11,726 nucleotides of DNA, taken from contig JAGQUE010000048.1 in assembly GCA_020438665.1 (NCBI GenBank), positions 1 to 11,726 of the forward strand, given 5' to 3'. Below the pieces are notes generated by a model. It was not told where the DNA came from. It worked only from the letters and a program-made list of their open reading frames with translations, and ran no database searches. Shown in pieces: positions 6,873 through 11,726 of the stretch (the first letter of the stretch is position 1; each line of letters opens with the position of its first letter). The translations under genes were made by a program, and so were the position numbers. The stretch comes from Nocardioidaceae bacterium (GTDB lineage: Bacteria; Actinomycetota; Actinomycetes; Propionibacteriales; Nocardioidaceae).

Positions 6873-7481
6873 GTGGTCACGCGACAGCTGCTCATGGACG
6901 CCGACGGCGTTCTGCAGGTCTTCAGCGGTGGGTGGCCCGACGCCTTCGCGCCGTACGTCGGGGAACGCGCGGACGAGTTCGCCGACCGCATCCTCGACCT
7001 CGAGGCGCCCGCGCTGGCAGGACGGGAGCCCGTCCTCCCGATGCTGGGAGAGCTGCTCCGCGAGTTCGGCGTCACGGCGGACCCGGCCGCCGTCCACGAC
7101 GACATCTGGCTGCGCATCGAGGTCGACGGCGAGGTGCTGGCGCTGGTGCGCGAGCTGCGGGCGAGCGGCGTCCGGGTGCATCTCGCCTCCAACCAGCGTG
7201 CCGAGCGGGCCGAGGTGATGCTGCACCGGCTCGGCTATGCCGACGAGTTCGACGGCCTCTTCCTGTCACATGCCCTCGGTGCCGTGAAGCCGGACCCGGC
7301 GTTCTTCCGGGCTGTCGTCGACGACCTCGAGGTGGCTCCTGCCGACCTCATCCTCGTCGATGACAACGCCGCCAACATCGCCTCCGCCGCAGGCCTCGGG
7401 CTGGGCGCCGTCCACTGGTCGGTCCACGAGGACCGCGCCTCACCACGCCGGGCCCTCGGCGAAATCGGGTTCCCGGCCTGA
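6873..7481 (+). CDS. HAD-superfamily hydrolase, subfamily IA
   Basis: A 202-residue haloacid-dehalogenase-type hydrolase, probably a small-molecule phosphatase. Motif I is MDADGVL with the predicted nucleophile Asp9 and acid/base Asp11. Motif II is HLASNQ (Ser106). Motif III is the lysine in AVKPDP (Lys139). Motif IV is LVDDN (Asp163, Asp164). All catalytic positions are present, so it should be active. A helical cap occupies about residues 15-85, as in subfamily IA. The substrate is unknown. The start is GTG at 6873: the next ATG (6894) would cut off the first beta-strand leading into motif I. No strong ribosome binding site precedes it, and the 17-base gap after cysQ suggests translation from a shared message. 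Confidence 0.85.
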   Translation: MVTRQLLMDADGVLQVFSGGWPDAFAPYVGERADEFADRILDLEAPALAGREPVLPMLGELLREFGVTADPAAVHDDIWLRIEVDGEVLALVRELRASGVRVHLASNQRAERAEVMLHRLGYADEFDGLFLSHALGAVKPDPAFFRAVVDDLEVAPADLILVDDNAANIASAAGLGLGAVHWSVHEDRASPRRALGEIGFPA

Positions 7482-7494
7482 GGGGCGGCTGGGC

Positions 7495-7500
7495 CAGACT
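7495..7500 (+). promoter_or_regulatory. candidate leaderless -10 element of the VOC gene
   Basis: CAGACT sits exactly six bases before the ATG at 7507, the same spacing seen ahead of cysQ. It matches TANNNT at positions two and six. There is no Shine-Dalgarno sequence near the ATG. Together these suggest a leaderless transcript starting at the ATG. The -35 region is not recognisable. Confidence 0.45.
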
Positions 7501-7506
7501 GGCCGC

Positions 7507-7908
7507 ATGACCTCCTTCGTCTCGCACACGACCGTGGACTGTCACGACGCCTACACGCTGTCGGAGTGGTGGAAGCAGCTGCTGGGCTATGTGGACCTCG
7601 ACGGCGACCCCAACCTGCCCGGCCACGAGGAGTGCATGATCCGCGACCCCGACACCGGCCACCTGATCTTGTTCATCGAGGTGCCCGACACCAAGAGCGC
7701 CAAGAACCGGCTGCACTTCGACCTCCGCCCGCGGAGCGGCACCCGCGACGAGGAGACCGAGCGGGTGCTCGCCCTGGGGGCCACGCTGGTCGAGGACCAC
7801 CGCGGGGACTTCGGGCCCGGCACCGGGTGGGCCGTCCTGGCCGATCCGGAGGGCAACGAGTTCTGCATCCTCCGCTCCGAGGCCGAGGTCGCTGCGCCGT
7901 CGTCCTGA
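7507..7908 (+). CDS. VOC-family (glyoxalase/bleomycin-resistance-like) protein
   Basis: A 133-residue single-domain protein of the vicinal oxygen chelate superfamily, closest in feel to the glyoxalase-like group common in actinobacteria. It shows the two-module beta-alpha-beta-beta-beta pattern: His7 in SHTTVDC on the first strand, His70 in NRLHFDL opening the second half, and Glu118 in the terminal DPEGNEFC motif. These three could be metal ligands. No substrate can be inferred, and many homologues have no known reaction. The open frame runs back to 7360 inside the HAD gene. ATG at 7507 is chosen because the fold begins there and the -10-like CAGACT lies six bases upstream. It is 25 bases downstream of the HAD stop and is followed by a hairpin. 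Confidence 0.85.
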   Translation: MTSFVSHTTVDCHDAYTLSEWWKQLLGYVDLDGDPNLPGHEECMIRDPDTGHLILFIEVPDTKSAKNRLHFDLRPRSGTRDEETERVLALGATLVEDHRGDFGPGTGWAVLADPEGNEFCILRSEAEVAAPSS

Positions 7909-7916
7909 CGGCGTAT

Positions 7917-7934
7917 CACCGCGCCCTCGCGGTG
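7917..7934 (+). terminator. hairpin after the VOC gene
   Basis: A perfect 7-bp stem (caccgcg / cgcggtg) with a 4-base loop, eight bases after the VOC stop codon. A pyrimidine-rich cctcctcctg follows instead of a U-tract. Its position and stability fit a U-less intrinsic terminator, or a 3' end stabiliser. Confidence 0.55.
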
Positions 7935-8044
7935 CCTCCTCCTGGACATGTCAGGTCTTCAACCCGGCTCGCGTCATGGTGAGCCAGGTCACACGTCTCA
8001 TGGTTGGCCGCTCGGAGCCGATGGGAGGAAGACCGAGCAGCGAG

Positions 8045-8050
8045 AGGAGG
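8045..8050 (+). promoter_or_regulatory. strong ribosome binding site of the small cysteine-rich gene
   Basis: AGGAGG, a full Shine-Dalgarno match, eight bases ahead of the ATG at 8059. It fixes the start of the 49-residue gene and is the strongest such site in the window. Confidence 0.8.
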
Positions 8051-8058
8051 CCAGGACC

Positions 8059-8208
8059 ATGTGGGACAACGTCGACGAGCAGCACACCCTGCTCACGCGC
8101 GATCGCCCCTGCCTCGAGTGCGGGCACGCGATGCACACCTACCTGCCGTGCTCCGACTCCTGCGACTGCCGGCCGGCGCTGCCGGTCAACCGCGGCAAGG
8201 TCGCCTGA
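8059..8208 (+). CDS. 49-residue cysteine-rich putative zinc-binding protein
   Basis: A small protein of 49 residues that I do not recognise. It has five cysteines and three histidines: a CxxCxH cluster (Cys18, Cys21, His23, with His26 nearby), then Cys31, Cys35 and Cys37 in CSDSCDC. Two Cys pairs separated by about ten residues resemble a zinc-knuckle or zinc-ribbon arrangement, so metal binding is inferred. No membrane segment or signal peptide is visible. The start ATG at 8059 is well supported: a perfect AGGAGG at 8045-8050 lies eight bases upstream. The same frame is open from an ATG at 7948 without a comparable site. Codons end mainly in G or C, like the neighbours. It precedes the serpin by 74 bases on the same strand, so they could share a message. 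Confidence 0.75.
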   Translation: MWDNVDEQHTLLTRDRPCLECGHAMHTYLPCSDSCDCRPALPVNRGKVA

Positions 8209-8282
8209 ACGCCTCGGCCGTACGGCGCCGGGCAGCGGCCCGACAGGGGCGCCCGGAACCGAGTCCGCCGCACGGCCGTCCC

Positions 8283-9626
8283 ATGGGCATGACCACCTCG
8301 CTGGACCGTCGTCACCTGCTCCGCCTGCTCGCCCTCGCGTCGGTGGGCGCTGCCGCCGCGCCGGCCCTCGCCGCCTGCGCCGGTGAGCAGGACCCGGGGC
8401 CGACGGCGGCCGGCGACCTGGGGCTCGTCGCCGCCACGGTGGACCGGTCGGCAGGCGACGCTGCGTCGATCCCCGCCGTCGCCACGGCGATGTCGGCTTT
8501 TGCCGGCCGGCTCTATGGGGCGCTGAGCTCCGGTGACGGCAACCTCGCGCTGTCGCCGTACTCCATCGCCGTCGCGCTCGGCATGGTGCTCAACGGTGCC
8601 GGGGGCGCCACGGCCAGCCAGATGGAGTCCGTGCTGGGGCTCGGGGGCGGGCTCGATCTCACCGCCTTCAACGGCGGACTCAACGCGCTGACCCAGGAGA
8701 TCGACGGGCTGGCCGGCCCGGTCAGGCGGGGGGACGGCAGCTCCGCCGAGATCGCCCTCGCCACCGCCAACCAGCTGTTCGGTGACCGCTCGGTCTCGTG
8801 GGCGCCGGACTTCCTGGACGTGCTGGCCCGGGAGTTCGGCGCAGGCATGCGCGTCGTCGACTTCGTCACCGCCACCGAGCAGGCCCGCACGCTGATCAAC
8901 GACTGGACCGCCGAGCAGACCCACGACAAGATCCCCCAGATCATCCCGGAGGGTGTCCTCGACGCGCTCACCCGGCTCGTCCTCGTCAACGCCATCTATC
9001 TCAAGGCGCCGTGGGAGACGCCGTTCATGGCGGGGTCCACGGCGCCCGGTGACTTCCACCGCGCCGACGGCTCGGTCGTCTCGGCGGACCTCATGCACGG
9101 GGTGGCCCAGGGCTCCCTGCTCCATGGCCAGGGCTGGCAGGGCGGCCGACTCCTCTATGCCGGCGGCACGCTCGCCATGACGGTGGTCGTGCCCGAGGCC
9201 GACCGCTTCGCCGCCGTCGAGGGCAACCTCGTCGCCGAGGGCGTGCAGGCCGTGCTGGTCGAGCCGGGCCCCGGAGAGGTGATGCTGACCCTCCCGAAGT
9301 GGACCTTCCGCTCCACGAGCCCCCTCAGCGGCGCGCTCCAGGGCCTCGGGATGGTGGACGCCTTCGACTCCGGGCGCGCGGACCTCGACGCCATGACGCC
9401 CGACCCCAACGACTTCTATCTCACCGCGGTCCTCCACCAGGCGTTCATCGCCGTGGACGAGGAGGGGACCGAGGCCGCCGCCGCGACGGCCGCGGTCGCC
9501 GGCGCCACCTCGATGCCGGTCCGCGAGGAGCTCGTCGTCGACCGGCCCTTCCTGTTCGTCATCCACGACATCGCGCACGGCGCTCCGCTCTTCCTGGGCC
9601 GGGTCACCGACCCGACCGCGGGCTGA
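8283..9626 (+). CDS. serpin-family protease inhibitor, Tat-type lipoprotein
   Basis: A 447-residue serine protease inhibitor (serpin), expected outside the cell attached to the membrane by lipid. The N-terminus has DRRHLLRLL (8-16), a twin-arginine-like motif, then an alanine-rich segment and the lipobox LAAC with Cys32. The serpin domain starts near residue 60 and contains LSPYSIAVALGMVLNGA, the shutter-region LVNAIYLKAPW and the C-terminal signature LVVDRPFLFVI (417-427). The reactive-centre loop begins at Glu393: EEGTEAAAATAAVAGATSMP. The hinge matches the inhibitory consensus (P15 Gly, P14 Thr, P12-P9 Ala). Canonical counting puts P1-P1' at Thr409-Ser410. ATG at 8283 is taken as the start; ATG at 8289 is equally possible (two residues shorter) and neither has a clear ribosome binding site. 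Serpins are patchy in bacteria, so horizontal acquisition is possible, though base composition is not unusual. Confidence 0.92.
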   Translation: MGMTTSLDRRHLLRLLALASVGAAAAPALAACAGEQDPGPTAAGDLGLVAATVDRSAGDAASIPAVATAMSAFAGRLYGALSSGDGNLALSPYSIAVALGMVLNGAGGATASQMESVLGLGGGLDLTAFNGGLNALTQEIDGLAGPVRRGDGSSAEIALATANQLFGDRSVSWAPDFLDVLAREFGAGMRVVDFVTATEQARTLINDWTAEQTHDKIPQIIPEGVLDALTRLVLVNAIYLKAPWETPFMAGSTAPGDFHRADGSVVSADLMHGVAQGSLLHGQGWQGGRLLYAGGTLAMTVVVPEADRFAAVEGNLVAEGVQAVLVEPGPGEVMLTLPKWTFRSTSPLSGALQGLGMVDAFDSGRADLDAMTPDPNDFYLTAVLHQAFIAVDEEGTEAAAATAAVAGATSMPVREELVVDRPFLFVIHDIAHGAPLFLGRVTDPTAG

Positions 9627-9648
9627 CCGACTCGGTCGGGCCCCGACG

Positions 9649-9654
9649 TAGACT
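9649..9654 (+). promoter_or_regulatory. candidate -10 element of mfd
   Basis: TAGACT is a full TANNNT match, 22 bases after the serpin stop. It would start transcription near 9661 and give an mfd leader of about 78 bases that includes the hairpin at 9666-9690. A TGACCG at 9624-9629 is a possible but distant -35 (19-base spacer). Confidence 0.4.
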
Positions 9655-9665
9655 CGGGCTCACCA

Positions 9666-9690
9666 CCCCCTGCCTCGGTTCGGCAGGGGG
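9666..9690 (+). terminator. hairpin between the serpin gene and mfd
   Basis: A perfect 9-bp stem (ccccctgcc at 9666-9674, ggcaggggg at 9682-9690) with a 7-base loop and no U-tract. It could terminate the serpin transcript. If the TAGACT at 9649 is the mfd promoter, it would instead be a hairpin in the mfd leader. Confidence 0.55.
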
Positions 9691-9728
9691 CTGTCGTGCT
9701 GTGCTGCCCGCGACCGTGCTGCTTCACC

Positions 9729-9733
9729 AGGAG
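9729..9733 (+). promoter_or_regulatory. ribosome binding site of mfd
   Basis: AGGAG, five bases before the GTG at 9739. It decides the mfd start among the several GTG codons nearby. Confidence 0.7.
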
Positions 9734-9738
9734 ACTCC

Positions 9739-11726
9739 GTGACCCTCACCGGCCTGATCGCCGCCGTGCTGGCCGACCCCGTGCTCGCCGAGTCGATGGC
9801 CGACGTCCGAGCGGGCGTGCTGCCGGAGCTGGACCTCACCGGTCCGGCGGCACTGCGTCCCTTCGTCGTGGCCGGCCTCGTCGACACGGGCCGGACGGTG
9901 CTCGCCGTCACGGCGACCGAGCGGGAGGCCGAGGACCTCGTCGCGACCCTGGGCAGCTTGGTCGACCCGGACACCGTCGTGCTGTTCCCCAGCTGGGAGA
10001 CGCTTCCGCATGAGCGACTGAGCCCGCGCAGCGACACCGTCGGCCGCCGACTGGCCGTGCTACGCCGCCTGCGTCACCCCGGCAAGGACGCCGCCACCGG
10101 TGAGGTGCGGGTCGTCGTCGCGCCGGTGCGGTCGGTGCTCCAGCCCCAGGTGAAGGGGCTCGCAGACCTCGAGCCCGTCGAGCTCCAGCCCGGCGACACC
10201 ATGCCGCTTGACGAGCTGGTCGAGCGCCTCGCGGGCGCGGCGTACAGCCGGGTCGACCTCGTCGAGAAGCGTGGTGAGTTCGCCGTCCGCGGCGGCATCG
10301 TCGACGTCTTCCCGCCGACCGAGGAGCACCCCATCCGCGTCGAGCTGTGGGGCGACGACGTCGAGGAGCTGCGGACCTTCTCGGTCGCCGACCAGCGCGC
10401 GCTCGACCTGGTCGAGCGGCTGTGGGCGCCGCCGTGCCGCGAGCTCCTCCTCACCGACGACGTACGCCGTCGCGCAGCGGCTCTCGGCCAGGCACACCCC
10501 CAGCTGCTCGAGCTGACCGACAAGATCGCGGCCGGCATCTCCGTCGACGGCATGGAGTCGCTGGCCCCGGTGCTCGTCGACGACATGGAGCTGCTCGTCG
10601 ACGTGATGCCGGCCGACACCGCGGTGGTCGTCCTCGACCCCGAGCGTGCCCGCACCCGTGCCCACGACCTGGTGGCGACGAGCGAGGAGTTCCTCGGCGC
10701 CAGCTGGGCCGCTGCCGCCAGCGGCGGTCAGGCTCCGATCGACCTCGGCGCGGCGTCCTACCGCTCCCTCGGCGACGTGCGGACCCACACCTTGGCCCAG
10801 GCCAAGCCATGGTGGACGATGAGCCCCTTCGGCATCGCCGACGAGCCCGTCGCCACCACGATCCTCGACGAGGGTGCGCCGGCACGGGCCCTGGCCGCGA
10901 CCCCGACCGAGGAATATCGTGGCGACCTCGAGCGCGCCGTGGCCGACGTACGAACCTGGCTGTCCGACGGCTGGCGCGTCATCATCGTGCAACCCGCCCA
11001 CGGGACCGCCCAGCGCACCGTCGAGGCGCTGGGGGAGGCCGACATCGCCGGCCGCCTGGTCGACGACCTCGCGGCCGAGCTGTCCGGAGACGCGGTGGTC
11101 ACGGTGACCACGGGGACGCTCCAGCACGGCTTCGTCGACGCCGACCGCGGCCTCGTCGTGCTCACCGGCGACGACCTGTCCGGCCAGTCGTCGTCCACGC
11201 GCGACATGCGCCGCATGCCCGCGCGCCGCAAGCGCCAGATCGACCCGCTGGAGCTCAAGGCCGGCGACTATGTCGTGCACGAGCAGCACGGCGTCGGCCG
11301 GTTCGTGGAGATGAGGCAGCGTGAGGTGCACGGCGCCACCCGCGAATACCTCGTCCTCGACTATGGCGCCTCCAAGCGCGGTGGCCCGCCCGACCGGCTC
11401 TATGTCCCGGCCGACAGCCTCGACCAGGTGACCCGCTATGTCGGCGGCGAGCAGCCGACCCTCGACCGGCTCGGCGGCTCCGACTGGTCCAAGCGCAAGA
11501 ACCGCGCCCGCAAGGCGGTGCGCCAGATCGCGGCCGAGCTCATCAAGCTCTATGCCGCGCGCCAGGCGACCCAGGGCTATGCGTTCGGTGCTGACACCCC
11601 CTGGCAACGGGAGCTCGAGGACGCGTTCCCCTTCACCGAGACCCCCGACCAGCTCAGCACCGTCGACGAGGTCAAGGCCGACATGAGGCGCACGGTGCCG
11701 ATGGACCGGCTGGTCTGCGGCGACGT
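9739..11726 (+). CDS. mfd: transcription-repair coupling factor Mfd (N-terminal 662 residues, cut by window end)
   Basis: The N-terminal part of the ATP-driven translocase that removes RNA polymerase stalled at DNA damage and recruits UvrA. It begins GTG at 9739 (VTLTGLIAAV) after AGGAG and stays open to the right edge. A UvrB-like region covers about residues 1-210, including the YSRVDLVEKRGEFAVRGG segment starting at Tyr169. The RNA-polymerase-interacting, CarD-like domain begins around 505 (LELKAGDYVVHEQHGVGRF). The relay-helix region starts near Trp583 (SKRKNRARKAVRQIA). The helicase Q-like motif is at 628 (DAFPFTETPDQL). The last readable residues are MDRLVCGD, so the window ends inside the start of the Walker A motif. 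A complete Mfd is usually about 1150-1200 residues. No frameshift or stop is seen. It follows the serpin by 112 bases holding a hairpin and a promoter-like hexamer, so it is probably transcribed separately. Confidence 0.95.
   Translation, partial: MTLTGLIAAVLADPVLAESMADVRAGVLPELDLTGPAALRPFVVAGLVDTGRTVLAVTATEREAEDLVATLGSLVDPDTVVLFPSWETLPHERLSPRSDTVGRRLAVLRRLRHPGKDAATGEVRVVVAPVRSVLQPQVKGLADLEPVELQPGDTMPLDELVERLAGAAYSRVDLVEKRGEFAVRGGIVDVFPPTEEHPIRVELWGDDVEELRTFSVADQRALDLVERLWAPPCRELLLTDDVRRRAAALGQAHPQLLELTDKIAAGISVDGMESLAPVLVDDMELLVDVMPADTAVVVLDPERARTRAHDLVATSEEFLGASWAAAASGGQAPIDLGAASYRSLGDVRTHTLAQAKPWWTMSPFGIADEPVATTILDEGAPARALAATPTEEYRGDLERAVADVRTWLSDGWRVIIVQPAHGTAQRTVEALGEADIAGRLVDDLAAELSGDAVVTVTTGTLQHGFVDADRGLVVLTGDDLSGQSSSTRDMRRMPARRKRQIDPLELKAGDYVVHEQHGVGRFVEMRQREVHGATREYLVLDYGASKRGGPPDRLYVPADSLDQVTRYVGGEQPTLDRLGGSDWSKRKNRARKAVRQIAAELIKLYAARQATQGYAFGADTPWQRELEDAFPFTETPDQLSTVDEVKADMRRTVPMDRLVCGD

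Noticed and set aside
7974..8004. Repeated TCATGGT (7974-7980 and 7998-8004) upstream of the small cysteine-rich gene, considered as operator half-sites
   Set aside because: Only seven bases, and the spacing of 24 is not a clean number of helical turns. Nothing else supports an operator.
8209..8282. Several short GC-rich inverted repeats between the small gene and the serpin (for example cgggc/gcccg at 8229-8242, ggcgcc at 8224 and 8248)
   Set aside because: Stems of five or six bases in sequence of this GC content arise readily by chance. I do not call a terminator.
8139..9578. Minus-strand frame of 479 codons opposite the serpin
   Set aside because: Shadow of the serpin gene. It is charged and glycine-rich with no family resemblance, while the serpin signature on the plus strand is unambiguous.
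9649..9690. tRNA or structured RNA between the serpin and mfd
   Set aside because: Only one 9-bp stem is present. No cloverleaf arms or T-loop sequence can be found within a tRNA-sized interval.
10060..11607. Minus-strand frame of 515 codons opposite mfd
   Set aside because: Shadow frame. The plus strand encodes continuous, recognisable Mfd sequence across the whole interval.

Overview
The window comes from a high-GC Gram-positive bacterium, most likely an actinobacterium. Third codon positions are almost all G or C, GTG starts are common, two genes look leaderless, and the cysQ and mfd products read like actinobacterial homologues. I cannot fix the genus; Nocardioidaceae or Intrasporangiaceae would both fit.

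Layout, left to right. Positions 1-66 may hold the last codons of a plus-strand gene that converges on and overlaps a minus-strand PAPS-dependent sulfotransferase (47-931). A pair of strong inverted repeats (978-1039) separates the sulfotransferase from the dominant gene of the window. That gene (1046-5896, minus) encodes a secreted protein of about 1616 residues built only of repeat and beta-sandwich modules: signal peptide, N-terminal beta-rich module, one PKD domain, a delta-60-type beta-propeller, five related Ig-like modules and three C-terminal PKD domains. It is divergent from a plus-strand run: cysQ (3'(2'),5'-bisphosphate nucleotidase), a HAD hydrolase, a VOC/glyoxalase-like protein, a 49-residue cysteine-rich protein, a serpin with a Tat-type lipoprotein signal, and the first 662 residues of mfd, which runs off the right edge just before the Walker A motif.

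How the genes fit together. cysQ and the HAD gene are 17 bases apart and could be cotranscribed. The VOC gene has its own -10-like hexamer at the spacing expected of a leaderless mRNA, as does cysQ. Sulfotransferase and CysQ are biochemically linked, since the first makes the PAP that the second removes. They are 5 kb apart and in opposite orientations, so this is suggestive only. The giant PKD protein and the serpin both act outside the cytoplasm. Mfd and CysQ are housekeeping functions.

I see no mobile element, CRISPR array, rRNA or tRNA gene, and no clear defence or biosynthetic system. Overall this is mostly ordinary chromosome. The items that merit a second look are the modular surface protein, the bacterial serpin, the small cysteine-rich protein and several intergenic hairpins.
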